Source: CF-13 sp035279665 (GTDB lineage Bacteria > Chloroflexota > Dormibacteria > CF-121). Taken from it: a stretch of DNA of 64,000 nucleotides. Positions 41,240 to 50,201 of this stretch are shown piece after piece. Made by a program: the position numbers and the translations under genes. The notes under the pieces are model-generated. The model was given only the letters and a program-made list of their open reading frames with translations, made no database searches and was not told where the DNA came from. Where the stretch lies: assembly GCA_035279665.1 (NCBI GenBank), contig DATEHI010000149.1, positions 39,215-103,214 on the forward strand. Reading direction: 5' to 3'. How positions within the stretch are numbered: the stretch's first letter is position 1; each line of letters opens with the position of its first letter.

Positions 41240-42006
41240 AGGATCTGCGGCGCGCCCTCAGCCAGGTCGTTTACACAAACAACTCGTTTTGGCGGAATCC
41301 AGTGTCCGCTTTTTTTACGCTGGTGTTCCCCATCATGTTCCTGGTGATCTTCAGCCTGATCTTTGGTAATCAGGACATGAGCATCGCGGGGGTGAGAATA
41401 AAAGTTGCCACCTTCTATGTGCCGGCGATCACGGGCTTCTCGGTGATCACGGCGTGCTACACGAACATCGCCATCAGCCTCTCGTTTCAGCGTGACCGAG
41501 GTGTGCTCAAGCGGCTGCGCGCGACGCCGCTACCGTCCTGGGCCTATATGTTCGGCCGCATCGCTCATTCGATCCTGCTCTCGATCTTGCTGGTAATCAT
41601 CTGCGCTGGTTTCGGACGGCTGTTCTACGGAGCGACCCTGCCGACCCACACGCTGCCCGCTTTCCTGCTGACTCTGGTAGTGGGAGCCGCCGCTTTCTGC
41701 GCCCTGGGGATCGCGATCACCACGGTGATACCCAATGCTGATGCATCCCCGGCCGTGGTCAACGCTTCAATCCTCCCGTTGCTCTTCATCTCGAACGTGT
41801 TCATTCCTCTTCAGAATCCACCCGCTTGGCTGGATACGGTGTCGAAGATCTTTCCGATACGTCATTTCGCGGACGCGCTGGTCGGCTCATTCTTTTCGCC
41901 AACCGGGTCGGGCCTGCACGGGAACGACCTGCTTGTGATAGCGGCCTGGGGCCTGGCGGCCATCCTCATCTCGGTGCGCTTCTTTTCCTGGGAACCTCGT
42001 ATCTAA
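41236..42006 (+). CDS. ABC-2 type permease
   Basis: A 256-residue membrane protein with six helices. NPVSAFFTLVFPIMFLVIFSLIFGN, then RDRGVLKRLRATPLPSWAYMFGRI (coupling helix) and LFISNVFIPLQNPPAWLDTVSKIFPIRHFADAL match the ABC-2/DrrB family. It is coupled to the upstream ATPase, and together they form a two-component exporter homodimer. Two other ABC-2 systems are in the window (49.4 and 57.9 kb), both minus strand. Confidence 0.93.
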   Translation: MKDLRRALSQVVYTNNSFWRNPVSAFFTLVFPIMFLVIFSLIFGNQDMSIAGVRIKVATFYVPAITGFSVITACYTNIAISLSFQRDRGVLKRLRATPLPSWAYMFGRIAHSILLSILLVIICAGFGRLFYGATLPTHTLPAFLLTLVVGAAAFCALGIAITTVIPNADASPAVVNASILPLLFISNVFIPLQNPPAWLDTVSKIFPIRHFADALVGSFFSPTGSGLHGNDLLVIAAWGLAAILISVRFFSWEPRI

Positions 42007-42164
42007 TTCAGCTCACCGGTAAGCGCTTCCGATTTCCGTTCACTCCAAAGCCTATCCGAGCGTGCCCGGCAGGAGGAGCCGAACAGCGCGGACGCGGAGG
42101 GGTAACAACTTGATTCTCACGTAACGAATCCGAGCACCTGTCCGTAGTACCTGCGAGAGACGCA

Positions 42165-43526
42165 GTGCGCCACCGATTTTCGGCTCATCCTCGGTGGCTC
42201 ATCACTCTCGCACTCGCGCTGGTCGTGCTGACCGCGCTTGTCGTGACCTTGCTTTTGAGCGGCGTTGGGAAACAAGCCGCGCGGCCGACCGTTACACCGA
42301 CGCCAACCGTCATCGTTTCCCTATTACCGTCTGCCACACCCTGGCTGATGCCTTCGCCAACCGCGTCACCCGCGGCGGGTCCGGTGCCGACGCCGACGCC
42401 GATGGCCACTCCGCAGCCGACCCCAGCGGCAAGCTTGCCACCAGTGCAGACGCCGATACCGACGCCGTCGGCAACGCCCGTAACGATCCCGACGGCGACG
42501 CCGGGTCCAACGCCAACCTGCGTGAGTCTCGTCAACTGGACGGTACTCCAGCGCCTAAACCAACTCATCATGGTGTCCGGCGACTTCTCCAATCTCAGCG
42601 CGTCAGTGCCGGACGCCAGGGCGGGGGTCGGCGCCTTTGTTCTCTTCGGGCAGCCATCGGCAGCGTCGGGGCCCGCGATCAGCTCGGGCCTCGCGTCTCT
42701 CTACAACAACGCCAGAGCGTCGGGCCAGATCCTTCCATGGGTCGCTACCGATGAGGAAGGCGGCTCGGTCGCGCGCCTCGCCTACGTCATCGGCTCGCTG
42801 CCGAGCGCGCGTCAGATGGCGGCGCAGTGGACGCCGGCCGAGGTGCAGGCGGTGATGGCGGCCCACGCAGCCGCGATGTGGAATCTCGGGGTGATAATGG
42901 ACCTGGCGCCCGTCCTCGACACCGCGAACCTGAACAACACGATTGCCGCCGAGAACCAGCGGTCTTTCAGCGAAACGGGCCAGACCTCGGCCGCCTACGG
43001 GATCGCCTTTGCGAACGGGCTGCGTGCCTCTGGCGTCGTGCCCGTGATCAAGCACTTTCCGGGACTCGGCCATGCGAGCGCAAACACCGACCTTGGGCCC
43101 GCCACTGACCCGTCGCTGGTTCAGCTGGAAGCCAACGACCTCATCCCCTTTGAGCAGGCGATCGCGCGCGGGGTGCCCGCGATCATGGTTTCGCACGCCT
43201 CGGTTCCCGGCCTGACCGGCACCGTTCCAGCGAGCCTATCTCCCGCGACCTACCAGTTTCTGCGCAACACCCTCCATTTCAACGGCGTGACCATGACCGA
43301 CTCTTTGGGCGCCGGCGCCATCTCGGCAGCAGGCTATTCGCAAGCGTCGGCCGCCGTTGCCGGAATCGAGGCGGGGGCCAACATGGTCATGATCAACCAC
43401 ACCGCGTTGCCGTCGACGCTCAGCGCCCTCCAGCAGGCCATCAGCAGCGGGGCGCTGTCACTCAAGCAGGTGAACGCCTCTGTGGAGCAGATCCTGGTGA
43501 GCAAGGGCCATACCGTCTGCCAGTGA
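42165..43526 (+). CDS. GH3 N-terminal-domain protein, NagZ-like, membrane anchored
   Basis: A 453-residue protein from GTG 42165 with a membrane anchor (residues 11-33), a Pro/Thr-rich linker of about 90 residues (PTPTPMATPQPTP and similar) and a GH3 TIM barrel. Family marks are ATDEEGGSVARL, MDLAPVLDTA, VIKHFPGLGHASANTD and the nucleophile region MTDSLGAGAIS. The DSH (Asp-His) acid/base dyad of NagZ beta-N-acetylglucosaminidases reads NTD here, so classic NagZ activity may be altered or absent. The linker suggests a surface role at peptidoglycan. A second paralogue lies at 53.6 kb. Confidence 0.85.
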   Translation: MRHRFSAHPRWLITLALALVVLTALVVTLLLSGVGKQAARPTVTPTPTVIVSLLPSATPWLMPSPTASPAAGPVPTPTPMATPQPTPAASLPPVQTPIPTPSATPVTIPTATPGPTPTCVSLVNWTVLQRLNQLIMVSGDFSNLSASVPDARAGVGAFVLFGQPSAASGPAISSGLASLYNNARASGQILPWVATDEEGGSVARLAYVIGSLPSARQMAAQWTPAEVQAVMAAHAAAMWNLGVIMDLAPVLDTANLNNTIAAENQRSFSETGQTSAAYGIAFANGLRASGVVPVIKHFPGLGHASANTDLGPATDPSLVQLEANDLIPFEQAIARGVPAIMVSHASVPGLTGTVPASLSPATYQFLRNTLHFNGVTMTDSLGAGAISAAGYSQASAAVAGIEAGANMVMINHTALPSTLSALQQAISSGALSLKQVNASVEQILVSKGHTVCQ

Positions 43527-43548
43527 TCCTATTAATGGGGTGAGGGTC

Positions 43549-45087
43549 TTATCCGCCGCCGGCTCGAGCGGTCTCAGCAGCCTGGGCGCAGGTTTGCAGT
43601 GATGGCGCCGGGACGTGGACGGCCTCGATCGTCCACTGGTAGGCAGCCAATCGCCCAACGAATTCGAACCAGGCCGGATGGTCCGCGGTGAAGGCGCGGT
43701 AGTCGGCGCGATCGTCGGGCATCACGATGATGGATGTATTAGTTGTGGACATCCAGCATTGGAGGAGCGTGCCCGCGGTCGCTGGATGATCGGCGTAATG
43801 GTACCCAGCCGGTAGGTAGTAGAACGGATCGTACAGCTGGCTAATAAAGTGACGGCCCTCGAGCCCGCCGTAATGCACGAGCGTATAGGTGACCTCGGGA
43901 TGGTCCGGCGGAGGTAGGCTGAGCGCGCCGCCCCGATAGCCAGGCTGACGGAGGATGCTGGCGATGTAGCGTCCCGCGGCCACATCGCTGTCCCAGGCAG
44001 GAGCTGTGCTCGCGTACGCAGTCTCGATGGGGATCCAGGTCAGCTGCATGCCGACCAATAGGAGCCCGGCTGTCACCCAGGTGAGCTGCCGAATTCCGCT
44101 TCCCAGATAGCGAGGCGCGATCACGAACAAGCCAATCGCAACGAGCAAGGCGGCGAAGTCGTACGGGAAGGCCAGAATCCACATCATCCACCGCCAGGGG
44201 TACCACTCGGTGATAAATGCCGTCAGGCCGAACAAACCGACGACCAACGCACTTGATCCGAATCCATATAGCAAGAGCACGTACGATCGCGGGCGGCGCC
44301 AGAGCGTTATGAGCAGACCGACGGTCGCCATCGCCCAGAGGGCGATGAACAACGGCCTCGCCGATTGCTGAGTGGCCACCAGTGGCTTCAGCCAAAGGCC
44401 GCCGGCATTGGCGACGTAATTCCAGTACAGCGGATAAATGGGGTTACCGGTCCGAGCGTTGAGGAATGCCATTTGAGCGGCCATGACGCTGCCAAACCCG
44501 AGGAGCATGAGCATCCACCGGCGGACAGTCGCAGGCCGCAATAACGATGCAAAGACAAGCCCGGGTGACGATAGCCAGGCCTCGGGTCGGGCCGCGGTCG
44601 CAAGCCCCCAGGCGATCCCGGCCCCAAGGGAGCGTTTCGGCAGCAGCCAGATGCCGAGGAGTGACAGGCTGACCGCCATCGGCTCGAGCATCCCGGACGC
44701 ATCGTTGAAGACGCTCGTGGGCGCCAGCGCGGCAAAAGCCGTCGCGGCGACGGCAACCGAGAGGTTCCAATAGCGCTTGCACAGGTGGAAAATCAGCACC
44801 ACGCTGAGCGATCCGAAGACAAGGCTCTGGATCCTCGCGAGCACGATGTCAGTCGAGCCGGTGACAAAAAAGAGGATGACGAGCACGATTGGATGCAGGC
44901 TTCCCCAGAAGTACTCCACACCCTTGAGGTCCCAGAGGCGCAGGCCATGGCTCAATCCAATTTCTTTGGTGAGGTAGGCGATCTGCCAGTGTTGGTAGAC
45001 GTCGGTGTACATCCCGTCGCCGGCATTTTCGGGATTCGAGATGACAAAGAGGTAGATGAGACGTGGCGCAAGGGCAGCGAAGAGCAC
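43549..45087 (-). CDS. polytopic membrane protein, GT39/ArnT-like
   Basis: A 512-residue protein with about nine to ten membrane helices and a soluble C-terminal domain of about 130 residues. SNPENAGDGMYTDVYQHWQIAYL near the N-terminus has the acidic first-loop arrangement of GT-C lipid-linked glycosyltransferases, and RYWNLSVAVAATAFAALAPTSVFNDASGMLEPMAVSLSLLGIW fits the same fold. GTG 45087 is the first standard start, yet the frame stays open upstream with a plausible extra helix segment (LALWSWWTLG), so the true N-terminus may lie further up with a rare start. Donor and acceptor are unknown. Confidence 0.7.
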   Translation of the reverse strand: MLFAALAPRLIYLFVISNPENAGDGMYTDVYQHWQIAYLTKEIGLSHGLRLWDLKGVEYFWGSLHPIVLVILFFVTGSTDIVLARIQSLVFGSLSVVLIFHLCKRYWNLSVAVAATAFAALAPTSVFNDASGMLEPMAVSLSLLGIWLLPKRSLGAGIAWGLATAARPEAWLSSPGLVFASLLRPATVRRWMLMLLGFGSVMAAQMAFLNARTGNPIYPLYWNYVANAGGLWLKPLVATQQSARPLFIALWAMATVGLLITLWRRPRSYVLLLYGFGSSALVVGLFGLTAFITEWYPWRWMMWILAFPYDFAALLVAIGLFVIAPRYLGSGIRQLTWVTAGLLLVGMQLTWIPIETAYASTAPAWDSDVAAGRYIASILRQPGYRGGALSLPPPDHPEVTYTLVHYGGLEGRHFISQLYDPFYYLPAGYHYADHPATAGTLLQCWMSTTNTSIIVMPDDRADYRAFTADHPAWFEFVGRLAAYQWTIEAVHVPAPSLQTCAQAAETARAGGG

Positions 45088-45353
45088 CCCGAGGGTCCAC
45101 CAGCTCCAGAGTGCGAGTGGAGCGGGAGCGGGCGAGGAGTCGCCCGCCCACTCAGGGTGTTCGCCGTCGGGGTCCTTGAGGACCCGGGCCAGGCTCAGGT
45201 GGCCGCCTCCAATCGCCTGGCCGAGCCCGGAACTTTCTTCGGCCGGGGGTTCACTACCTCGTTGACAACGTCGCCAGACGCAAACTTGCGCGTCGTATCG
45301 TCAGGGCGTATCGGGTTGGGGCCGGGGGCGCCCCAGAGCGCTACGATCCGCCT

Positions 45354-46223
45354 ATGCAGCGGCGGGCGCGCGAGACGAGGCTGATCCTGGGGCTTGGACT
45401 CCTGCTCGGGCTGGTCGCTCTGGCCAGCCGTCCATCGTCTCTCGGATCGACGGGCGGGCTCGCCGCGCCCGCCTGGATCGGTGTCGCATCGGACACCATC
45501 GTGCAGGCGCTCCTCATCCTTCTATTGATGGCAGCCCTGACCGCGACCGCGATCAATCTCTGGGTGGCGTTCCCGCTGCCGCGTGGCCGGCCGCGGGCGC
45601 GACCGCTCAGCGCCTCGATCGCGGGCTATCTGTATTTCGGCGCCGCCATCTGCGCGCTCATCCTCCTGCGTCAGCGATTACTGCGCGCACAGATCATGCC
45701 ACCTCCTTCCACCGGCGCGGGCGTCGGCCTCGGGGGAGTGAGCGCGCTGCCCAGCAGCCACGCAATCACCGGGTTATCTTTCCTGATTGCGCTCGCGGGC
45801 ATCGCGGCGGCGGCCGGGCTGTTGTTGCGCTGGTTGCGATCTGGAGCCACGGGGGGTCGAGCGGCGGCATCGACGGAGGAGCCCAAAAGTCGCGTCGTAG
45901 CGGCGGTCGAGGAATCGCTCGCCCAGTTACAGGCGGAGAAGGATCCGCGCCGCGCGGTCATCGCCGCTTATGCACGCCTCGAAGCGGAATTGAAGGCGGC
46001 CGGGCGGCCACGACAACCGTCCGAGGCGCCCCTCGAGTACCTGGCGCGCATCCTGAGCACCTTCAGTGTCGGCCCGGCTTCGCTGCGACGCCTCACCGAT
46101 CTCTTCGAATGGGCCAAGTTCAGCCAGCACACCGTGGACGCGTCTATGAAGGAGGAGGCTATCGACGCCCTGCAGCGCGTTCGCGCCGAACTCTCCAACG
46201 CGCCGGTTCGTGTCGCAGGATGA
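45354..46223 (+). CDS. membrane protein with C-terminal DUF4129 domain
   Basis: A 289-residue protein with four membrane segments (about residues 10-27, 47-70, 82-103 and 138-160), then a cytoplasmic helical region: AVIAAYARLEAELKAAGRPRQPSEAPLEYLARIL and LRRLTDLFEWAKFSQHTVDASMKEEAIDALQRVR, the DUF4129 pattern also found at the end of TgpA-like transglutaminases. It opens the second MoxR operon, so here DUF4129 is detached from the transglutaminase. It is coupled by ATGA to the next gene. Confidence 0.82.
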   Translation: MQRRARETRLILGLGLLLGLVALASRPSSLGSTGGLAAPAWIGVASDTIVQALLILLLMAALTATAINLWVAFPLPRGRPRARPLSASIAGYLYFGAAICALILLRQRLLRAQIMPPPSTGAGVGLGGVSALPSSHAITGLSFLIALAGIAAAAGLLLRWLRSGATGGRAAASTEEPKSRVVAAVEESLAQLQAEKDPRRAVIAAYARLEAELKAAGRPRQPSEAPLEYLARILSTFSVGPASLRRLTDLFEWAKFSQHTVDASMKEEAIDALQRVRAELSNAPVRVAG

Positions 46224-46657
46224 GCATCGCCATCATCACGCAGCTGGCCATCATCGCCGTCGGCGTGACGGCGCTCGCCATCCTCCTGCACCGATTTGGC
46301 CGGCGGGTCCGCCCCCCGAGTGGCTCTCCATTCGAGGCAGCGCTGGCGCCGCGCAAGGAATCGATGCCGGTACTCGACGAGTTCGAGTCGATCCGCCGCA
46401 CCGTCGACGCAGCGCGATACGCGGCACTCGACGTGCACTTCATGCTGCGGCCCCTGTTACGAGAGCTGGCGGCCTCGAGGCTGCGGGCGCGACGGGGGTT
46501 CGACCTCGATGCCCGGCCGGAATTGGCATCCGCGGTGCTGGGAGCCGAAGTGTTGGCGTTCTTGCGGCAGGGACGTCCGGCGCGGCTGAACTATCGCCGG
46601 CCGGCGATGAGCCTGCGGGAGATCGAGCGCATTGTTAAGGGGCTGGAATCGATCTGA
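46220..46657 (+). CDS. single-pass membrane protein of the MoxR operon, unknown
   Basis: A 145-residue protein from ATG 46220 (the frame extends to 46109 without support). One N-terminal membrane helix (IITQLAIIAVGVTALAILLHRF) precedes a basic cytoplasmic domain (FESIRRTVDAARYAALDVHFMLRPLLRELAASRL, then FLRQGRPARLNYRRPAMSLREIERIVKGLE). I recognise no family beyond recurring neighbours of MoxR genes. Its stop TGA lies inside CTGA, which may hold the CUG start of the next gene. Confidence 0.7.
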   Translation: MSIAIITQLAIIAVGVTALAILLHRFGRRVRPPSGSPFEAALAPRKESMPVLDEFESIRRTVDAARYAALDVHFMLRPLLRELAASRLRARRGFDLDARPELASAVLGAEVLAFLRQGRPARLNYRRPAMSLREIERIVKGLESI

Positions 46658-47631
46658 ACAGCCTTGAAGTCGCGCCGGCGGCGGCGCGCATTCTCGATGA
46701 GGTCGAGCGGGCCGTGGTCGGCAAACGCGCGGTTCTCCAGCTGGTCATGATGGGCTTGCTGGCCGACGGCCACGTTCTTATCGAGGACTACCCGGGACTG
46801 GCGAAAACACTGCTGGCGCGCTCCTTCGCCACGGCGATGGGACTCGATTTCAAGCGCATCCAATTCACCCCGGACATGATGCCCTCCGACGTGACGGGAA
46901 GCGCGATCTACAACCAGCGCACCGGCGACTTTGAGTTTCATCACGGTCCCGTCTTCGCCAACATCCTGCTGGCCGACGAGATCAACCGCGCCCCGGCCAA
47001 GACCCAGGCCGCGCTCCTCGAAGCGATGCAGGAATGCCAGGTCTCGATCGATGGCATCACGCATCGCCTGGACCGACCTTTCCTCGTGCTCGCGACGCAG
47101 AACCCGATCGAGTACGAGGGCACCTATCCATTGCCCGAGGCCCAGCTCGACCGATTCCTGATGCGGATCGGCATCGGCTACCTGGGACGCGACGACGAAT
47201 GGCGCATGCTGCAGCAGCGGATCGACCGGCTGGCGGACGACATCGCGCTGACGCAGGTCGTCGACGCGCCGACGCTGATCGCGATGCAGCAGGCGGTGGA
47301 GCGAGTCCATGTCAGCGAACCAATTGGCTACTACGTGGTCGATTTGATCGCCGCTACGCGGACCAATCCGAAAGTGCAGGTCGGGGCGAGCCCTCGTGGC
47401 AGCCTCGCCGTGATGAAGCTTGCCCGCGGCAGGGCCGTGCTCGAGGGACGCGACTTCGTCACGCCCGAGGACGTCAAGGCCGTTGCGATCCCGGCGCTTG
47501 CGCATCGATTGATCCTTCGACCCGAACTCTGGGTACAGCGTGTCAGCAGCGATACCGTGGTCGCCGAATGCTTGAATGCGGTGCCCACCCCGCCGGCGGC
47601 CGCGGAGGGAAGTCCACGAACATCCGGCTGA
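46654..47631 (+). CDS. second MoxR-family AAA+ ATPase, probable CTG start
   Basis: A 325-residue product if CTG 46654 is the start; the first ATG/GTG/TTG in frame is GTG 46714. Starting there would delete the conserved lead-in AARILDEVERAVVGK that MoxR proteins share. Walker A is the MoxR variant PGLAKT, Walker B is ILLADEINRAPAKTQ, and ATQNPIEYEGTYPLPEAQ follows. It probably acts with the DUF58 protein encoded next. AAGGGG lies about 11 nt before the CTG. Compared with the ATPase at 554, this copy has GLAKT rather than GVGKT. Confidence 0.88.
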   Translation: MNSLEVAPAAARILDEVERAVVGKRAVLQLVMMGLLADGHVLIEDYPGLAKTLLARSFATAMGLDFKRIQFTPDMMPSDVTGSAIYNQRTGDFEFHHGPVFANILLADEINRAPAKTQAALLEAMQECQVSIDGITHRLDRPFLVLATQNPIEYEGTYPLPEAQLDRFLMRIGIGYLGRDDEWRMLQQRIDRLADDIALTQVVDAPTLIAMQQAVERVHVSEPIGYYVVDLIAATRTNPKVQVGASPRGSLAVMKLARGRAVLEGRDFVTPEDVKAVAIPALAHRLILRPELWVQRVSSDTVVAECLNAVPTPPAAAEGSPRTSG

Positions 47632-48881
47632 CCAGCGCTGCCTCTGCGCGCGTGGTCGCCTACGCCGGCCTCGCCGGGCTGGCCCTGCTCGGTGGGCTCG
47701 CGTTCGGCCGGCCGGAGCTCACCATCCTCGCGGTCCCGTTCCTGCTTGCGATCCTTGTCGGCGCGTTGATCACCCGCGAGCACGTCATTGAGTCCTCGAT
47801 GGCGGTCGACCGGCTGCGATTGCTGGAGGGCGAGGAGGCGGTCGTCGAAGTGAGGCTGCTATCGACGCCAGGCAGTGGCCGGATGGAGGTGACCCTTGAC
47901 CTCGTGCCAGAAGTCGTGCTGACCGGCGGGCCGGTCCGGCGCGTCAGCCTGCCCGCCGGCGAGACGGTCGCGTTGCGGCTCAGCGTCCGATTCCTTCGCT
48001 GGGGCCTCTACGACGTGGGTCATGTGCGGCTGCGCTGGCGCGACCCCTTGTGGCTGTACACGCAGGAGGGCTCGCTGGATCAGCCCCTGAGGATCCGCGT
48101 GTACCCACGCCCCGAGGTCCTGCGCGCCCTCGTCAGGCCGACCGAGACCCAGGTCTACGCCGGGAACCAGCTGGCGCGGACTCGCGGCGATGGCATTGAG
48201 TTCGCCGAGATTCGGGCCTTTAGGCCGGGTGACCGGGTGCGGCACATCAACTGGCACGCGACTGGACGCCGCGGCACGCTGCAGGTCAATGATCTCCATC
48301 CCGAGCGCAACAGCGATGTCATCCTCTTCCTGGACACGTTCCGTACCCACGGCGATTCGATCGACCGCACACTGCGGGCCGCTATCGGAGTGGCGGACCT
48401 CTACCTCAAACACCGTGATCGAGTAGGTGTGATCGCCTTCGGTGGCACGCTGCGCTGGATCTGGCCGGGGATGGGGATTCGTCAGCGATATCTCCTGGTG
48501 GAGGCCATCCTCGACACCCGCATCGAGCTCAGCTACGCCTGGAAAACCATCGATGTCATCCCGCCGCAGACGCTGCCCGCAAAGGCGCTGGTGATCGCCC
48601 TTTCGCCGCTAGTCGACGAACGGTTCATAGCAGCGCTCGATCAGCTGAGTGGACGCGGCTTTGACCTGGCGATCTGCGAAGTGGCCGCCACCATTCCGTT
48701 GCCGACGGACGCGGTCGGGCAGCTGGCGGCACGCATCCTGGCACTGCGCCGGGATACGCTCCGGGCTCGCTACCACCAGGTGTCAGCGGCGACATCGGTG
48801 TGGCCGGCCGGCGAGCCGCTCGAAACCGCTCTCGAGGAGGTGCGCCTATTCCGGCGTCACGCGCGACGACGACCCGCCTGA
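47628..48881 (+). CDS. second DUF58 protein, probable CTG start
   Basis: About 417 residues if CTG 47628 (inside the MoxR stop, CTGA) is used; GTG 47652 is the first standard start. The family N-terminus (R-L-T-x, then a two-helix hairpin ending LGGLAFGRPELTILAVPFLLAILV) begins exactly at the CTG. The DUF58 block is GDGIEFAEIRAFRPGDRVRHINWHATGRRGTLQVNDLHPERN. A VWA-like fold follows (SDVILFLDTFRTHGDSID). The frame is open to 47034 but overlaps MoxR and is not coding there. Confidence 0.87.
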   Translation: MTSAASARVVAYAGLAGLALLGGLAFGRPELTILAVPFLLAILVGALITREHVIESSMAVDRLRLLEGEEAVVEVRLLSTPGSGRMEVTLDLVPEVVLTGGPVRRVSLPAGETVALRLSVRFLRWGLYDVGHVRLRWRDPLWLYTQEGSLDQPLRIRVYPRPEVLRALVRPTETQVYAGNQLARTRGDGIEFAEIRAFRPGDRVRHINWHATGRRGTLQVNDLHPERNSDVILFLDTFRTHGDSIDRTLRAAIGVADLYLKHRDRVGVIAFGGTLRWIWPGMGIRQRYLLVEAILDTRIELSYAWKTIDVIPPQTLPAKALVIALSPLVDERFIAALDQLSGRGFDLAICEVAATIPLPTDAVGQLAARILALRRDTLRARYHQVSAATSVWPAGEPLETALEEVRLFRRHARRRPA

Positions 48882-49372
48882 TCACCAGCGCGGCGCTCGG
48901 CGTCGAGGCCGTGCTCGGGGTCGTGCTCATCCAGCGAGCTCCAATCTTTCCTCGTGTGGTCGGGTTAGTTGTTACCCTGGCGCTGCTGACGCTGGTGGTC
49001 GGCGTAGCGCTCCGTCGGTCAGCTCTGGTCGCCTGGTCGATCGTGCTGCTGGGCGCGGCCTATGGGTTCTCGATCATCGGCGCGCGTGAGACTGTTGATG
49101 CGGTCAGCCTGCTGGTCGCGGCCACACTCTTTCTGGCCGCCGAAGCGGGTTACCTGGCTGTCGAGCGGGAGCTCCTCATCGCGCCGCCGGTGCACCGCGC
49201 TCTCAGCTCGCTCGCGGTGGCGGTCGGATCCGCCGTCATCGGCGTGATCTTGCTGGCGATTGGGGAGTCATTCCTCAGCGCCGGGCCCCTGCTGACGGCG
49301 GGCGGGGTCGCGGCTGCCCTCGTTCTGCTGGGCGCCCTGATGACAGTGGCGGCGCGCCGGGCTGATCTGTGA
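48878..49372 (+). CDS. polytopic membrane protein ending the second MoxR operon, probable CTG start
   Basis: A frame of about 164 residues from CTG 48878, again within CTGA at the previous stop; no ATG, GTG or TTG fits before the first helix without running far into the DUF58 gene. Six hydrophobic segments follow one another with short loops (ALGVEAVLGVVLIQRAPIF to AAALVLLGALMTVAARR). The function is unknown. Its place behind MoxR-DUF58 suggests a membrane component of that complex. Confidence 0.65.
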   Translation: MITSAALGVEAVLGVVLIQRAPIFPRVVGLVVTLALLTLVVGVALRRSALVAWSIVLLGAAYGFSIIGARETVDAVSLLVAATLFLAAEAGYLAVERELLIAPPVHRALSSLAVAVGSAVIGVILLAIGESFLSAGPLLTAGGVAAALVLLGALMTVAARRADL

Positions 49373-49400
49373 GCCATCGCCTGGCAAGGCACCATCGATT

Positions 49401-49422
49401 GGCAAATAACCAATGGTTTGCC
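49401..49422. terminator. hairpin between convergent operons
   Basis: GGCAAA (49401-49406) and TTTGCC (49417-49422) pair around a 10-base loop in the 49 bp between two convergent operons. The local A/T-rich loop and position suggest a shared termination or mRNA-end structure, though there is no real T-run. Confidence 0.4.
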
Positions 49423-50201
49423 TATTGCGGCCGGATGGGGTCGCGGCGGTAGGCTACCCGCGCCCAGAGGTATCCACCCAGCGCGATGGCGACGCTCCAC
49501 GCGATGGCGATGGTGGCGTGATTGCCGATCGGGATGCCGAGCAGCAATCCCCTCAGGGTCTCGATCATCGGGGTGAACGGTTGGTTCTCGGCGAACCAGC
49601 GCACCCCCACTGGCATGGTGGTCGGGGGGACGAAGGCGCTGCTTATGAAGGGGCCGAACTGCAGGAGGAGCGTCGAGCCGTTGGCGCCTTCCGGGGACTT
49701 GGCGGCCATGCCCAACGCGAGCGCAAGCCAGGTCAGAGCGAGGGTCAGCAGGGCGATGAAGCCGAAGGCGGCGAGCCACTGGATGGGGCCGGCGGTGGGT
49801 CGGAACCCGGCGATCAGCGCGACGCCGATGACCAGTACCACGCTGATCAGCGTCCTGATCATGCTGCCCACGACCCGCCCGGTCAGCACCGAGGCACGAG
49901 AGATCGCCATGATGCGGAAGCGGGCGACGACGCCTTCGGTCATGTCCATGTTGACACCGATGGCGGTTGCGGCACATCCGCTACCAAGGGTCATCAGGAG
50001 AATCCCGGGGACGAGGTAGTTGACATAGGAAGCGTTGCTGCCCAGGCCTGAGCTCATTGCACCGCCGAAGACAAAGACGAAGAGGAGCAGCATGGCAGTC
50101 GGCGTCAAGATCCCGCTGATCGTCATGACGGGGTAGCGCCGCAGGTGCCTGAAGTCGCGACGAAGCATGGTGGCGGCATCACTCAGGGCGTAGGTGCTCA
50201 T
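49422..50201 (-). CDS. ABC-2 type permease, DrrB-like
   Basis: A 259-residue membrane protein with six helices: RDFRHLRRYPVMTISGILTPTAMLLLFVFVFGGAM, then DMTEGVVARFRIMAISRASVLTGRVVGSMI and FISSAFVPPTTMPVGVRWFAENQPFTPMIETLRGLL, the standard ABC-2 landmarks. It is the permease for the ATPase gene that overlaps its start by 4 bp, with export of a drug or lipid likely. It ends the operon led by the ribbon-helix-helix-like gene. Confidence 0.93.
   Translation of the reverse strand: MSTYALSDAATMLRRDFRHLRRYPVMTISGILTPTAMLLLFVFVFGGAMSSGLGSNASYVNYLVPGILLMTLGSGCAATAIGVNMDMTEGVVARFRIMAISRASVLTGRVVGSMIRTLISVVLVIGVALIAGFRPTAGPIQWLAAFGFIALLTLALTWLALALGMAAKSPEGANGSTLLLQFGPFISSAFVPPTTMPVGVRWFAENQPFTPMIETLRGLLLGIPIGNHATIAIAWSVAIALGGYLWARVAYRRDPIRPQ

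Noticed and set aside
27194..45000. Genomic island integrated at tRNA-Asp
   Set aside because: No integrase, no direct repeat of the tRNA end and no mobile gene was found; only the gene mix hints at it.
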